Shown piece by piece: positions 8,954 to 19,011 of a DNA stretch of 64,000 nt. The DNA comes from Brevundimonas poindexterae (GTDB lineage Bacteria; Pseudomonadota; Alphaproteobacteria; Caulobacterales; Caulobacteraceae): assembly GCF_020524625.1 (NCBI RefSeq), contig NZ_JAIVLL010000001.1, positions 186,001 through 250,000 of the forward strand. The letters are read 5' to 3'. The notes below the pieces were generated by a model. The model searched no databases, was not told the origin of the DNA, and saw nothing but the letters and a program-made list of their open reading frames with translations. A program made the position numbers and the translations under genes. Positions within the stretch are counted from its first letter, which is position 1. The number at the start of each line of letters is the position of its first letter.

Positions 8954-9942
8954 TGCCCGCGATCGACGTCGCCGACGAGTTCGAGACCATCCAGCGCCTG
9001 CTTGCGCCCCTGGCCCATCCGGAATGGGGCAGGGGGCTGACCGACGATGTCGCCCTCGTCCCGCGGCGCAAGGGGCATGATCTGGTGGTGACCAAGGACG
9101 CCATGGTCGAGGGCGTTCATTTCCTGCTCGCCGACCCGCTGGACACGGTCGCCCAGAAGCTGCTGCGCGTGAACCTGTCGGATCTGGCCGCCAAGGGGGT
9201 GGAGCCCTTCGGCTATCTGCTGGCCTGCCACTGGTCGCCGCGCTGCGGCTGGCCGGAGCGCAAGGCGTTCGTGCAGGGGCTGGCCGAGGATCAGGAGCGG
9301 TTCAGCGTGGCCCTGCTGGGCGGCGATACGGTCTCGACACCGGGACCGGCCGCCTTCTCCATCACCCTGATGGGCTGGACGCCGAAGGGCGAGATCGTTG
9401 GACGGGGGGGAGCCCAGCCGGGCGATCTGGTGTTCGTGACCGGCATGATCGGGGATGGCTGGCTGGGCCTGCGGGCCGCCACGGACCTGTTGCGCCTCGA
9501 GCCTGAACGTCAGGCGGCGGTCATTGAGCACTACCGCCGGCCTATGCCACGCACCGCCTTTGCACCCGCCATCGCCGCTCATGCCACCGCGGCACTGGAT
9601 GTGTCGGATGGACTGGTCGCCGACCTGGGCCATCTGGCCCGACAGAGCGGGGTCAGGGTCGATGTGCGGCTGGAGACCCTGCCGCTGTCCATGGCCGGTC
9701 AGGCTTGGTTGGACGGACGTGCCGACCCGATTCATGCGCTGGCCCAACTGGCGACCGGGGGCGACGACTATGAGGTCGTCTTCACGGCGCGGCCGGGGGA
9801 TGAGTCGGCCCTTCGGCGCGAGGCCGAGCGGCATCATCTTCGCCTGACGTGCATCGGCGAAGTGACGGCGGGTGAGGGCGTCCGGGTGCGCTATCTGGGC
9901 GAGGATGTGCCCATCAGCCGGCCCGGCTGGGTTCACAGCTAG
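8953..9942 (+). CDS. thiL: Thiamine-monophosphate kinase
   Basis: 329 residues. It phosphorylates thiamine monophosphate to the diphosphate cofactor. Visible motifs are the ATP/Mg region GLTDDVALVPRRKGHDLVVTKD near residue 28, LRVNLSDLAAKG near 73, GGDTVSTPGPAAFSIT near 120 and LDVSDGLVADLGHLARQ near 215. ATG 8953 overlaps the nusB TGA. It is the last gene of the glyA-to-thiL run, with 43 bases before the next gene. Confidence 0.94.
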   Translation: MPAIDVADEFETIQRLLAPLAHPEWGRGLTDDVALVPRRKGHDLVVTKDAMVEGVHFLLADPLDTVAQKLLRVNLSDLAAKGVEPFGYLLACHWSPRCGWPERKAFVQGLAEDQERFSVALLGGDTVSTPGPAAFSITLMGWTPKGEIVGRGGAQPGDLVFVTGMIGDGWLGLRAATDLLRLEPERQAAVIEHYRRPMPRTAFAPAIAAHATAALDVSDGLVADLGHLARQSGVRVDVRLETLPLSMAGQAWLDGRADPIHALAQLATGGDDYEVVFTARPGDESALRREAERHHLRLTCIGEVTAGEGVRVRYLGEDVPISRPGWVHS

Positions 9943-9985
9943 GTCGGAAACGGAATTCTAACCCCGCCCTGTCAGGGTGGCGGCC

Positions 9986-10411
9986 ATGGATCGCAGACAA
10001 CTTCTTTCCCTGATCGCGGGCGGCATCGGCATGAGCGCCGCCGGACCGGCCCTGGCCGGCGGCGGTGGGGCCGCGCCCGCCGTCGTCAACCTGCAGGGCG
10101 TGGGGCTGCCGGTGATCGCCGATGGCCGCGTGCGCAACTATGTGTTCGTCAGCGTGCGACTGCACCTGTCGGGTTCGGCCAATATGGAAGCGGTCCGCTC
10201 CAAAGACGCGCATTTCCGCGATGCGCTGGTCAAGGCGGCCCACCGTACGCCCTTCACCCTGGCCGACAACTGGTCGAGTCTGGACGCAACCGCCCTGTCG
10301 CGCGCCATGATGGCGGCGGCCAACCGGATCGCCGGGCGCGGCAAGGTCAGCCGCGTCGAGGTGACCAACCAGGCCGCGCGCCGCAGGGTGGACCCGCCCC
10401 GCACCCGGTGA
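9986..10411 (+). CDS. Exported hypothetical protein with twin-Arg-like signal
   Basis: 141 residues. The N-terminus DRRQLLSLIAGG followed by a hydrophobic run and ALA cleavage site looks like a signal peptide, perhaps Tat. The mature part has VYVSVRLHLSG-like beta structure and a helical segment with AANRIAGRGKVSRVEV. The tail is proline/arginine-rich. A faint resemblance to FliL-like periplasmic domains is noted but is too weak to name. ATG 9986 is chosen because AGGGTGG precedes it; GTG 9977 is the alternative. Confidence 0.68.
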   Translation: MDRRQLLSLIAGGIGMSAAGPALAGGGGAAPAVVNLQGVGLPVIADGRVRNYVFVSVRLHLSGSANMEAVRSKDAHFRDALVKAAHRTPFTLADNWSSLDATALSRAMMAAANRIAGRGKVSRVEVTNQAARRRVDPPRTR

Positions 10412-10583
10412 TCGCTGTTCGCCTGTTGCGCTTCCCCTGAGCATTTGGCACGTTTCCGCCGCAATTCCCGAGGGACGCAGCGTCGCGTCCATCGCGCACG
10501 GGGGGACCGGAAGGCGGACAGAGGCGTAAAGCCCGCCGCGCCAAGGGTCCGGGCGCCTTGCATGAACAGGGTATGGAAACGCC

Positions 10584-12713
10584 ATGACAAACTATCTGTG
10601 GCTGGTCATCGCCGCAGGTGTGCTGGGGGTCCTCTATGGACTGGCCCAGACCGCCGCGTTGATGAAGGCCTCTACCGGCACGGACCGGATGCGTGAGATC
10701 GCTGCGGCGATCCAGGAAGGGGCTTCGGCCTATCTGAAGCGGCAATACACCACCATCGCCATGGTCGGGATCGTCATCCTGATCGCGGCCTATTTCCTGA
10801 TCGGGCCCTATGCGGCCATCGGCTTCCTGATCGGGGCCGTGCTGTCCGGGGCCGCCGGCTATGCCGGGATGCTGATCTCGGTGCGGGCCAATGTGCGGAC
10901 CGCCCAGGGTGCCAGCGAGAGCCTGGCACGCGGGCTGGACCTCGCCTTCCGCTCCGGGGCCATCACCGGCCTGTTCGTGGCGGGCGGCGCCCTGATCGGT
11001 GTGGCCGGCTACTATGCCGTGCTGACCGAGGTTCTGGGTCTGGAGCGCGTCGGCCGCGAGGTGATCGACGGTCTGGTGGCGCTGGGCTTCGGCGCCTCGC
11101 TGATCTCGATCTTTGCCCGTCTGGGCGGCGGCATCTTCACCAAGGGGGCGGACGTCGGAGGCGACATGGTCGGCAAGGTCGAGGCCGGCATCCCCGAGGA
11201 TGATCCCCGCAACGCTGCGACGATCGCCGACAATGTGGGCGACAACGTCGGCGACTGCGCCGGTATGGCCGCCGACCTGTTCGAGACCTATGCGGTGACC
11301 ACGGTCGCCACCATGGTGCTGGCGGCGATCTTCTTCCGCGACCAGCCCTATGTGGACGTGCTGATGCTGCTGCCGCTGGCGATCTGCGGCGTGTGTATCG
11401 TCACCTCGATCATCGGCACCTTCTTCGTGCGGCTGGGCAAGTCCCAGAACATTATGGGGGCGCTGTACCAGGGCCTGATCGTGACCGGCGTGCTGTCGGT
11501 CGGGGCCGTCTGGTTCATCGTGACCCGTATGGCGCCGCCGCTGATCGAGGCCTCGAACGGCAACAGCTTCGTCGCCATGAACCTGTTCTGGTGCGGCATG
11601 GTCGGACTGGCGGTGACCGCCGCCATCGTCGTGATCACCGAATACTATACCGGCACGGGCTTCCGTCCGGTGAAGTCGGTGGCCAAGGCCTCGGCCTCGG
11701 GTCATGGCACCAATGTCATCCAGGGTCTGGCTGTCTCGCTCGAGGCCACCGCCCTGCCGGCGCTGGTGATCATCATCGGCATCATCGCCACCTATCAGCT
11801 GGCGGGCCTGTTCGGCATCGCCATCGCCACCACCACCATGCTGGGTGTGGCGGGCATGATCGTGGCGCTGGATGCCTTTGGCCCGGTGACCGACAACGCC
11901 GGCGGCATCGCCGAAATGGCGGGTCTGCCGGCCGATGTGCGGGTCTCGACCGATGCGCTCGACGCCGTCGGCAACACGACCAAGGCGGTGACCAAGGGCT
12001 ATGCCATCGGCTCGGCGGGCCTGGGCGCGCTGGTGCTGTTCGCGGCCTATACGTCGGACCTCGACTACTTTGCGGCCAATGCCGCCGAATACCCGTTCTT
12101 CGCCGGAATGGGCGCGGTCGACTTTGGCCTGACCAACCCCTACGTCGTGGTCGGCCTGCTGTTCGGGGGGCTGCTGCCCTTCCTGTTCGGCGGGATGTCG
12201 ATGATGGCCGTCGGCCGTGCGGCCGAAGCGGTCGTCGCCGAAGTGCGTCGCCAGTTCCGCGAAATCCCGGGCATCATGGAGTTCAAGGCCAAGCCGGAAT
12301 ACGGCAAGGCGGTGGACATCCTGACGCGCGCGGCCATCCGCGAGATGATCGTGCCGTCGCTGCTGCCGGTGCTGTCGCCGATCGTGCTGTTCGTGGGCGT
12401 GATGCTGATCGCGGACAAGGCGGATGCCTTTGCCGCCGTGGGCGCCATGCTGATGGGCGTGATCGTGACGGGCCTGTTCGTCGCGGTCTCTATGACCTCG
12501 GGAGGTGGCGCCTGGGACAACGCCAAGAAGCTGATCGAGGAAGGCCACCATGGCGGCAAGGGCTCTGAAGCCCACAAGGCCGCGGTGACCGGCGACACGG
12601 TCGGCGATCCCTACAAGGATACGGCGGGCCCGGCGGTGAACCCGATGATCAAGATCACGAACATCGTGGCCCTGCTGCTGCTGGCGGTGCTGGCCAGCGG
12701 CAAGATCGGCTGA
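10584..12713 (+). CDS. hppA: Membrane-bound proton-pumping pyrophosphatase (K+-independent type)
   Basis: 709 residues with about 16 membrane segments. It couples pyrophosphate hydrolysis to proton export across the inner membrane. The PPi/Mg site is seen in [20 protein letters not shown] near residue 188, with [19 protein letters not shown] just after. A second acidic loop is [15 protein letters not shown] near 430. The GNTTKA motif (Lys467) marks the K+-independent, H+-translocating subclass, where K+-dependent enzymes have Ala. A strong hairpin terminator follows. Confidence 0.96.
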   Translation: MTNYLWLVIAAGVLGVLYGLAQTAALMKASTGTDRMREIAAAIQEGASAYLKRQYTTIAMVGIVILIAAYFLIGPYAAIGFLIGAVLSGAAGYAGMLISVRANVRTAQGASESLARGLDLAFRSGAITGLFVAGGALIGVAGYYAVLTEVLGLERVGREVIDGLVALGFGASLISIFARLGGGIFTKGADVGGDMVGKVEAGIPEDDPRNAATIADNVGDNVGDCAGMAADLFETYAVTTVATMVLAAIFFRDQPYVDVLMLLPLAICGVCIVTSIIGTFFVRLGKSQNIMGALYQGLIVTGVLSVGAVWFIVTRMAPPLIEASNGNSFVAMNLFWCGMVGLAVTAAIVVITEYYTGTGFRPVKSVAKASASGHGTNVIQGLAVSLEATALPALVIIIGIIATYQLAGLFGIAIATTTMLGVAGMIVALDAFGPVTDNAGGIAEMAGLPADVRVSTDALDAVGNTTKAVTKGYAIGSAGLGALVLFAAYTSDLDYFAANAAEYPFFAGMGAVDFGLTNPYVVVGLLFGGLLPFLFGGMSMMAVGRAAEAVVAEVRRQFREIPGIMEFKAKPEYGKAVDILTRAAIREMIVPSLLPVLSPIVLFVGVMLIADKADAFAAVGAMLMGVIVTGLFVAVSMTSGGGAWDNAKKLIEEGHHGGKGSEAHKAAVTGDTVGDPYKDTAGPAVNPMIKITNIVALLLLAVLASGKIG

Positions 12714-12738
12714 TCGCCAGTCAAACTCGCTGACAAGG

Positions 12739-12772
12739 AAACGCCCCGGAGAGCGATCTCCGGGGCGTTTTT
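12739..12772. terminator. Rho-independent terminator after hppA (bidirectional)
   Basis: A perfect 14-bp stem, AAACGCCCCGGAGA, with loop GCGA and its complement, is followed by a run of five T. The A-run on the left arm lets it work on the minus strand too. It lies between hppA and the convergent FAD oxidase gene. Confidence 0.93.
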
Positions 12773-12776
12773 CGTT

Positions 12777-14216
12777 TCAAATCCGGGCCAGCCACGCATC
12801 CCACATCTGGTTTCGGAATCGCAGATGCGGATCCCACTGACGCTTGAGGGCCACGAAGCGCTCCAGCCCGGGATAGGCGCGCCGGAGCTGATCCGGCCGG
12901 GCATGCAGGCGGTAGGGCAGATAGAAGCTGCCACCGAGGGAAAGCGCGACATCGATCAGCGACCGGGTCAGGGCCGTCATGTCCGCTTCGGCGGTCGGGG
13001 TCTTTTCCTGCGAGAACAGCATCACAAGGGCGATGCGCGGTTCGGGAGCGAACGACAGCAGGCTGATCGGATCGGCTTCCACCCAGCGCAAGGTGCAGTT
13101 GAGCAGGTCCTGATCAGAGGCCGGGATCAGGCGTCGGCATGCCACGAGGAAGGTGTTCAGCGCCGCAGGCGGCACGAAGTACTCATGAAGGATGTCAGTC
13201 CGGTGATCGTCAAACGGCGCAAAGGATTTCACCGACACGTTCAGCAGGCTGTTGCGGGTGGACAGGGGCGACGGTGCGAGGTGCTTTTCCGCCCGCCACC
13301 TGAACTGTTTTCCCGGCTCCGAGCCGGTCTGGGCGCGAAAAATCCGCCTTGAGATCCCCTCCATATGGCCGGACGTCCGGGCGGGCGGCAGGGCGCCTTC
13401 CGCGTCGGGGACAGGCGTGTGGCTGACCAGCAGGGCTTCTTCCATGAACCGGGCGCGGGCCATGCTGAGGCGCCCGTAGGCCATCTCCACATCCGGCGCA
13501 TGGACACGGTGCTGGAAGCGTTCGGCGAAATCGTCAGCAGCCAGATCTTCCTGGGCCCGCTGCAGCATCACATTGGGCGCAGCCTGAAGGTCTGCGTCCA
13601 GAAGGACGCCCATCAGCCCGTAGCCCCCGAGACAGGCTGAGAAGAGTTCGGGCCCCTGCGTCGGCGAACAGGTCACACGTGAGCCATCCGCCAGCATCAC
13701 CCGCAGCTGCTTCACCGTGCTGCCCAGTGGTCCATGGGGCACCGCCCATCCATGGGCGTTGACCGAGATCGATCCGCCGACGCTGAAGTCGCAGTTCGAT
13801 TGCATGACGAGCGGGGACAGGCCCTGCGTGTCCAGCCGGGCAATGACATCGCGCCAGCGAGATCCCGCCCCGGTCCTGTAGACGCCATCGTCCGCCGGTG
13901 ATGCCGATGCCGCCTTGCCGAGTGCGATTGCGACACCGCCCGCAGGCGGCAGGCTCTGGCCGCCCATCGAATGTCGGGCGCCGGCGACGGTGACGGGCAG
14001 GGCGTTGCTGGAACTCTCGAGCACAGCAGGGACACCGGCCGGGATCGCGCTGGCGGGGACGGTGATATTTCGGCTGACACGCGTGGCGTTCAGACCGCTT
14101 TGATCGTCCACGACAAGGCGATCGCCGCCCTTTGGCGGCGGGGCCCGGCACGCCGAAGAGGCGAGCGGCAAGGATACGGTTGCTGCCGCCAGGCCCCGTC
14201 GTGTGAGCCCGGCCAT
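12777..14216 (-). CDS. Exported FAD-binding oxidoreductase (PCMH type, aldonolactone-oxidase-like)
   Basis: 479 residues. The N-terminus has RR followed by a hydrophobic stretch and Cys23 (SSAC), so it is either a Tat substrate or a lipoprotein. A PCMH-type FAD domain is evident: VTVAGARHSMGGQSLPPAGGVAI near residue 75, GAGSRWRDVIARL near 116 and SVGGSISVNAHGWAVPHGPLGSTV near 145. The C-terminal signature YPGLERFVALKRQWDPHLRFRNQMWDAWL is typical of D-arabinono-/L-gulonolactone oxidase relatives. The substrate is unknown. It converges with hppA across a shared terminator. Confidence 0.8.
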   Translation of the reverse strand: MAGLTRRGLAAATVSLPLASSACRAPPPKGGDRLVVDDQSGLNATRVSRNITVPASAIPAGVPAVLESSSNALPVTVAGARHSMGGQSLPPAGGVAIALGKAASASPADDGVYRTGAGSRWRDVIARLDTQGLSPLVMQSNCDFSVGGSISVNAHGWAVPHGPLGSTVKQLRVMLADGSRVTCSPTQGPELFSACLGGYGLMGVLLDADLQAAPNVMLQRAQEDLAADDFAERFQHRVHAPDVEMAYGRLSMARARFMEEALLVSHTPVPDAEGALPPARTSGHMEGISRRIFRAQTGSEPGKQFRWRAEKHLAPSPLSTRNSLLNVSVKSFAPFDDHRTDILHEYFVPPAALNTFLVACRRLIPASDQDLLNCTLRWVEADPISLLSFAPEPRIALVMLFSQEKTPTAEADMTALTRSLIDVALSLGGSFYLPYRLHARPDQLRRAYPGLERFVALKRQWDPHLRFRNQMWDAWLARI

Positions 14217-14225
14217 CGGAAGGAC

Positions 14226-14702
14226 CTAGTCCGGGCGGCGCTGGCCGGGGACGTCCTCGTCGGTGCGGGGCAGCTGGCCGCGGCCGACGTTGCCCAGCAG
14301 CTGCTCGATGATGGTCAGCTCGCGGCCGCGGGTCGGGGTCTCGTTCGGGTTCATCGCGATGTCCTGACCGTCTTCGAGGCCAAGGGTGCGCACGCCCGAG
14401 ACCTTGCCCGCGTCGTCGAAGGTGATCTCGGTCACATTGCGCTGGGCCACGAAGGCGCGGTTGAAGGTGTATTTCCGCGTGGTCTGGCTGATGTAGTACC
14501 AGACGCTTTCTTCCTCGAAGACCGAGGTGGCCGACGGCGAGCCCAACTGGGCCAGCACGGTCTCGCGGGTGTCGGTGCCGGCCACGATGTCGGCGGGCTT
14601 CACATCGATCGCCTGAAAGCCGTGGACGCCCACGACGGGCGCGCAGGCCACGAGGCCGGCGGACAGCACAAGGGCGGCGGCGAGAGACTTGGTACGGTTC
14701 AT
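14226..14702 (-). CDS. bamE: Outer-membrane assembly lipoprotein BamE
   Basis: 158 residues. BamE (SmpA/OmlA) stabilises the BAM complex that inserts beta-barrel proteins. The signal peptide ends in LVAC (lipobox, Cys near 20). The SmpA fold is seen in VAGTDTRETVLAQLGSPS, SVWYYISQTTRKYTF and NVTEITFDDAGKV. The start is set at ATG 14702 (MNRTKS), since the six residues encoded before it lie outside the signal peptide. It is divergent from the cytochrome bc1 chaperone gene. Confidence 0.92.
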   Translation of the reverse strand: MNRTKSLAAALVLSAGLVACAPVVGVHGFQAIDVKPADIVAGTDTRETVLAQLGSPSATSVFEEESVWYYISQTTRKYTFNRAFVAQRNVTEITFDDAGKVSGVRTLGLEDGQDIAMNPNETPTRGRELTIIEQLLGNVGRGQLPRTDEDVPGQRRPD

Positions 14703-14790
14703 GGACAGCGCCTGCGACAAGACAAGGTCTTTGACCTAGACCCTGCCGCGTCCTAGTTCAACGTCGCGGCGGAAAAGGGGCCGTTTGATC

Positions 14791-15321
14791 ATGCTGAAAA
14801 AACTTCTCGGCCTGCGCGACAGGGCCTCCGCCGGACGGGCGGCCTACGATCTGGCGGTCAGCCGGGCGCGGGACCGTGCCTTCTATGTCGATCACGGGGT
14901 CGAGGACCGGATCGACGCGCGATTCGAACTCTACACCCTGCATGTGCTGCTGCTGGTGCTACGCCTGCGCGACGAGGACACGACCGAGGGGCGCGACGCG
15001 GCACAGGACCTGTTCGATACCTATGTGTCGGCACTGGACAACACCCTGCGCGAACTGGGTGTGGGCGACGTCGAGGTGTCGAAGAAGATGCGCAAGCTGG
15101 GCGAGGCCCTTTACGGTCGCATGCAGGCCTATGAGACGCCGCTGCGGGCGGGGGACAGCAGCGGCCTGACCGAGGCGCTGGACCGCAATGTCTATGGCGG
15201 CAAGGGCGCGGATCACGCCGCCTGGCTGGCCGACTATGCGCTTACATCGCGCGAGCGGCTGGCCAACCAGCCCTTCCGTGAGGCCCTGAGTGCACCAAAC
15301 TGGGCGGAGATTACCGCATGA
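14791..15321 (+). CDS. Ubiquinol-cytochrome c chaperone family protein
   Basis: 176 residues, mostly helical. It matches the CBP3/UPF0174-like family implicated in assembly of the cytochrome bc1 complex: AYDLAVSRARDRAFYVDHGVEDRIDARFE near the start, then LHVLLLVLRLR, then SALDNTLRELGVGDVEVSKKMRKLGEALYGR. Start at ATG 14791 (TTG 14785 is possible) behind AAAAGGGG. Its stop overlaps the yceD start. Confidence 0.9.
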   Translation: MLKKLLGLRDRASAGRAAYDLAVSRARDRAFYVDHGVEDRIDARFELYTLHVLLLVLRLRDEDTTEGRDAAQDLFDTYVSALDNTLRELGVGDVEVSKKMRKLGEALYGRMQAYETPLRAGDSSGLTEALDRNVYGGKGADHAAWLADYALTSRERLANQPFREALSAPNWAEITA

Positions 15322-15842
15322 GCGCCGAGCCCCCCGTCCTGACCGAACCGGTCCGCCTGAACCAGATTGGCGAGAAGCGCAGCTTCAGCCTGAAACCCGA
15401 CGCGGAGACGCGCCGCGCCATCGCGCGCTGGCTGGGCATACTGGAGCTGCCCGCCTTCGAAGCCGAGGTGCAGCTGGTGCCCGCCCACACCGGCTGGCGC
15501 CTGTCCGGCAAGCTGTCCGGTCAGGCGGTGCAGGCCTGCGGCCTGACGCTGGAGCCGGTCGAGGAAACGGTCCGCGAGTCCTTCGACCTGAATCTGGTCG
15601 AGGCGCCGGAGGGTGAGGAAACCTCCGAGGTCGAGATCACCCTGGATGAGAATGCGCCGGACCTGGTCACGGACGGCCGTATCGACGTCAGCCGGCATGT
15701 GCTGGAGCATCTGTCGCTGGCGCTGGATCCGTTCCCGCGCAAGCCGGGAGCAGTGTTCGAGCCGCCCGAGGAGACGGCGGAGATTTCGCCCTTTGCCGTT
15801 CTGAAGGATCGTGTGAAGTCACGCGATGATGACGCGGGCTAG
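15318..15842 (+). CDS. YceD/DUF177 family protein
   Basis: 174 residues. The C-terminal half shows the DUF177 pattern: a (QAC)GLTLEPVEETV element near residue 74, then an acidic stretch and DGRIDVSRHVLEHLSLALDPFPRKPG. Family members sit upstream of rpmF/plsX/fabH and are linked to 23S rRNA accumulation. ATGA overlap with the preceding chaperone gene. The usual rpmF is not found between this gene and plsX. Confidence 0.88.
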   Translation: MSAEPPVLTEPVRLNQIGEKRSFSLKPDAETRRAIARWLGILELPAFEAEVQLVPAHTGWRLSGKLSGQAVQACGLTLEPVEETVRESFDLNLVEAPEGEETSEVEITLDENAPDLVTDGRIDVSRHVLEHLSLALDPFPRKPGAVFEPPEETAEISPFAVLKDRVKSRDDDAG

Positions 15843-15923
15843 GCCCGCAGGACGGTTGCATCCGCCGGTTCGGGCGCTATCGTCCGCCCCCCGAGGCCGA
15901 ACGGCCCCATGGAGACTTTCTGC

Positions 15924-17006
15924 TTGTCGAAAACGCTGGTCATCTCGCTGGACGCCATGGGTGGCGATCACGGGCCTTCGGTCGTGGTGGGCGGCATTGC
16001 CGACTATCTGAAGGCCCATGAGGATGCCGATGTCCGGTTCATCGTCCACGGCCAGTCCGAGGCGATCGAGGCCCAGGTCAGCGCCCACAAGGTGCCGGCG
16101 GCCCGCCTGGATATCCGGCACACGGACAAGTTCGTCGCCATGGACGAAAAACCCGCCCAGGCCCTGCGGCGGGGCAAGGGGTCCAGCCTGTGGAACGCCA
16201 TTGAGTCGGTGAAGGCCGGCGAGGCGGCGGCCGTGGTCTCGGCCGGCAATACCGGCGCGCTGATGGCCATTTCGAAGCTGCAGCTGCGGATGGCGGCACC
16301 GGGACTGGAGCGCCCGGCCATCGTCGCCAGCTGGCCGACGATGAAGGGCATTACGGCGGTTCTGGACGTCGGGGCCAATATCGACTGCGACGCGGCCCAG
16401 TTGATCGAGTTCGCCATCATGGGCGAGGCCTTCCAGACCGCTGTCCACGGCACGAAGCGGCCGACGATCGGCCTGCTGAACGTCGGTTCCGAGGACATGA
16501 AGGGCCATGAACAGGTGCGCGAGGCCCACCGCCTGCTGCGCAGCGGCGCCTTTGATCTGGACTATCACGGCTTCGTCGAGGGCGACGACATCGCGCGGGG
16601 CACGGTCGATGTGATCGTCACCGACGGCTTTACCGGCAATGTGGCGCTGAAGACCGCCGAGGGCACGGCGCGGTTCATCTCGGGCCTGCTGAAGGAGGCC
16701 CTGATGTCGGGCCTGCCGTCGCGTCTCGGGGCCCTGATGGCGCTGCCTGCCCTGAAGAAGATGCGCAGCCGGATCGACCCGAATGCCATCAACGGCGGGC
16801 CCCTGCTGGGCCTGAACGGCATTGTGGTGAAGAGCCACGGGGGCGCCAGCGCCTATGGATTCGGCAATGCCATCCGCGTGGCGGGCGATCTGGCCCGCAG
16901 TGACTATATGACCAAGGTGGGCGCCAATCTGAAGCGCATGACCACGGTTCTGGAAGAGGACGATGCCGGCCCGGCCACGGCCACCGGTGGGGAGACAGCT
17001 CAGTGA
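15924..17006 (+). CDS. plsX: Phosphate acyltransferase PlsX
   Basis: 360 residues. It converts acyl-ACP to acyl-phosphate, feeding PlsY in phospholipid synthesis. Signatures are [17 protein letters not shown] at the start, [12 protein letters not shown] near 100, [10 protein letters not shown] near 123 and [21 protein letters not shown] near 223. TTG 15924 is chosen because GGAG lies 9 bases upstream and homology starts immediately. ATG 15909 (five residues longer) is the alternative. The stop overlaps the fabH GTG. Confidence 0.95.
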   Translation: MSKTLVISLDAMGGDHGPSVVVGGIADYLKAHEDADVRFIVHGQSEAIEAQVSAHKVPAARLDIRHTDKFVAMDEKPAQALRRGKGSSLWNAIESVKAGEAAAVVSAGNTGALMAISKLQLRMAAPGLERPAIVASWPTMKGITAVLDVGANIDCDAAQLIEFAIMGEAFQTAVHGTKRPTIGLLNVGSEDMKGHEQVREAHRLLRSGAFDLDYHGFVEGDDIARGTVDVIVTDGFTGNVALKTAEGTARFISGLLKEALMSGLPSRLGALMALPALKKMRSRIDPNAINGGPLLGLNGIVVKSHGGASAYGFGNAIRVAGDLARSDYMTKVGANLKRMTTVLEEDDAGPATATGGETAQ

Positions 17007-17980
17007 CCCGAGTTCGCAGCGCCGTGACCGGCGTCGGTGCCTATCTGCCGGAAAAGGTCGTGACCAATGCCGATCTGGCGAAATTCGTCGACACGTCGGA
17101 TGAGTGGATCATCGAGCGGACGGGCATCCGTCAGCGCCACCAGGCCGCGCCCGACCAGCCGACCAGTGATCTGGCGGTCGAGGCCGCGCGCAAGGCCCTG
17201 GCCGATGCGGGCAAGAGCCCGGCCGATGTCGATCTGATCATCGTCGCGACGACCACGCCCGACATGACCTTCCCGGCCACGGCCTCGATCGTGCAGCGCA
17301 AGCTGGGCGTGCCGGTCGGGGTGGCGTTCGACATCCAGGCGGTCTGCTCGGGCTTCGTCTACGCCCTGACCGTGGCCGACGGCTTTGTCGCGCGCGGCAC
17401 GTCGAAATGCGCCCTCGTCATCGGCGCCGAGGAAATGACCCGGCTGATGGACTGGGAGGACCGCACGACGTGCGTCCTGTTTGGCGACGGCGCGGGCGCA
17501 GTCGTGCTGGAGCCTGTCGAAGGGCAGGGAACACCGGCCGACCGGGGGATTCTGGGCACGGCCCTGCGCTGCGACGGGACCAAGACGGACCTGCTGTACG
17601 TCGACGGCGGCCCGGCCACGACCGGCGAGGTCGGCCATCTGCGCATGCTGGGCAATCAGGTGTTCCGCCATGCCGTGGTCAATATCGCCGAAGCCATCAC
17701 GGCGGCGGCCAAGGACGCCGGCATCGAGGTCTCGGACGTCGACTGGTTCGTGCCGCACCAGGCCAACCAGCGGATCATCAAGGGCGTCGGGGACCGTCTG
17801 GGTCTCGATGAGAACAAGGTGGTCTCGACGGTGGCGCTGCATGCCAACACCTCGGCGGCGTCCATTCCGCTGGCCCTCGATTTCGCCATCCGCGACGGTC
17901 GGATCAAGCGGGGCGATCTGGTTCTGCTGGAGGCCATGGGTGGCGGCCTGACCTGGGGCGCCTGCGCGCTTCGCCTGTAA
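17003..17980 (+). CDS. fabH: Beta-ketoacyl-ACP synthase III
   Basis: 325 residues. It starts fatty-acid synthesis by condensing acetyl-CoA with malonyl-ACP. The catalytic triad is visible: Cys115 in [12 protein letters not shown], His in [12 protein letters not shown] and Asn in [13 protein letters not shown]. The C-terminal [13 protein letters not shown] is the standard ending. GTG 17003 overlaps the plsX stop. plsX-fabH pairing is usual. Confidence 0.96.
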   Translation: MTRVRSAVTGVGAYLPEKVVTNADLAKFVDTSDEWIIERTGIRQRHQAAPDQPTSDLAVEAARKALADAGKSPADVDLIIVATTTPDMTFPATASIVQRKLGVPVGVAFDIQAVCSGFVYALTVADGFVARGTSKCALVIGAEEMTRLMDWEDRTTCVLFGDGAGAVVLEPVEGQGTPADRGILGTALRCDGTKTDLLYVDGGPATTGEVGHLRMLGNQVFRHAVVNIAEAITAAAKDAGIEVSDVDWFVPHQANQRIIKGVGDRLGLDENKVVSTVALHANTSAASIPLALDFAIRDGRIKRGDLVLLEAMGGGLTWGACALRL

Positions 17981-18055
17981 AACGAATTTGCGCCTTTCCA
18001 TTTCAACGGCTTTCAGCCTTTAATGGCGAACTGACTTCAGCGAGGGGAGTGACGC

Positions 18056-18358
18056 GTGGACAATCACCAGACACTGACCCGGGCCGACCTGTGCGACGCC
18101 GTGCATGAGTCGCTGGGCCTGTCCCGGAATGAATGTTCGACGCTGGTCGAGCGAACGCTCGGGCTGATCGTCGAGGCGCTGGAGCGCGGCGAGACCGTCA
18201 AGCTTTCGGGCTTTGGCGTATTCCAGGTCCGCGAGAAACGCGCACGCATGGGCCGCAACCCCAAGACGGGCGTGCCGGCGGCCATCCACCCGCGGCGGGT
18301 CATCAGCTTCCGCGCCTCCCAGATCATGAAGAGCCGCGTCCACGACGCGGCCGGCTGA
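18056..18358 (+). CDS. ihfA: Integration host factor, alpha subunit
   Basis: 100 residues. It is a DNA-bending HU/IHF-family protein that forms a heterodimer with IhfB. Motifs are LTRADLCDAVHESLGLSRNE and the beta-arm region VKLSGFGVFQVREKRARMGRNPKTGVPAAIHPRRVISFRAS (key residues GFG, RxxRxGRNP). GTG start behind GAGGGGAG. It follows fabH and precedes merR, the common alphaproteobacterial order. Confidence 0.96.
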   Translation: MDNHQTLTRADLCDAVHESLGLSRNECSTLVERTLGLIVEALERGETVKLSGFGVFQVREKRARMGRNPKTGVPAAIHPRRVISFRASQIMKSRVHDAAG

Positions 18359-18371
18359 CCGGAGGGCACGC

Positions 18372-18800
18372 GTGGCCAAGAGCCCCGACGCCTTCCGCAG
18401 CATTTCCGAAGCCGCCACCGAAGTCGGCGTGCCCCAGCATGTGCTGCGCTTCTGGGAGACGAAATTCACCTTCGTCAGCCCGGTCAAGCGCGCCGGGGGG
18501 CGGCGCTTCTACCGCGCGCAGGACGTCGAGGTTCTGAAGGGCGTCCGCCGCCTGCTGCACGAGGAGGGCCTGACCCTCAAGGGCGTGGCGCGTCTGCACA
18601 AGACCGAAGGGCTGAAGCGCATCCTGGGCGAGGACACCGCCACAGTACCGGTCGATGCCCTGTCTCCCCCGGCGGCGAGAGCCGCAGTTCAAGCCCCTGC
18701 GGGGAGCGGACTGACCGACGACCAGCGCGAGCGGCTGACCTCGGTCCTGCGCGATATCGAGGCCGCACGGACGCGTCTGGAAGCCGCGCTCAGCCGCTGA
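18372..18800 (+). CDS. MerR family transcriptional regulator
   Basis: 142 residues. The N-terminal winged helix is FRSISEAATEVGVPQHVLRFWE with wing GGRRFYRAQDVEVLKGVRRLLHEEGLTLKGV. The C-terminal part is a short helix without obvious metal-binding cysteines, so it is not a typical metal sensor. GTG start, with GGAGGG at 18360-18365. The gene lies 13 bases after ihfA. This MerR partner behind ihfA recurs in alphaproteobacteria; targets are unknown. Confidence 0.9.
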   Translation: MAKSPDAFRSISEAATEVGVPQHVLRFWETKFTFVSPVKRAGGRRFYRAQDVEVLKGVRRLLHEEGLTLKGVARLHKTEGLKRILGEDTATVPVDALSPPAARAAVQAPAGSGLTDDQRERLTSVLRDIEAARTRLEAALSR

Positions 18801-18871
18801 AGCAATATTGTGAGGCCGGGCCCGGATTTGGGTTTGCGAGGGCCGGATTGCCCGTCTATAGGGGGCGCCTC

Positions 18872-18948
<77 letters not shown>

Positions 18949-18972
18949 TCTTTGCAAGAAGACGGTTGGCTT

Positions 18973-18999
18973 AGGGGGTCGCTTTCGGGCGGCCCCTTT
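18973..18999 (+). terminator. Possible terminator after tRNA-Pro
   Basis: An imperfect GC-rich stem (AGGGGGTCGC, loop TTTC, GGGCGGCCCCT) ends in TTT and lies 25 bases after the tRNA. The T-tract is short, so confidence is moderate. It also separates the tRNA from the minus-strand zinc-finger gene. Confidence 0.5.
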
Positions 19000-19011
19000 G
19001 CAATTGCGGGC

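Noticed and set aside
10347..12575. Long minus-strand open frame (742 codons) opposite hppA
   Set aside because: It is antisense to a clear hppA; composition is His/Gln/Arg-rich as expected from reverse-reading membrane codons in GC-rich DNA, with no ribosome site or family match.
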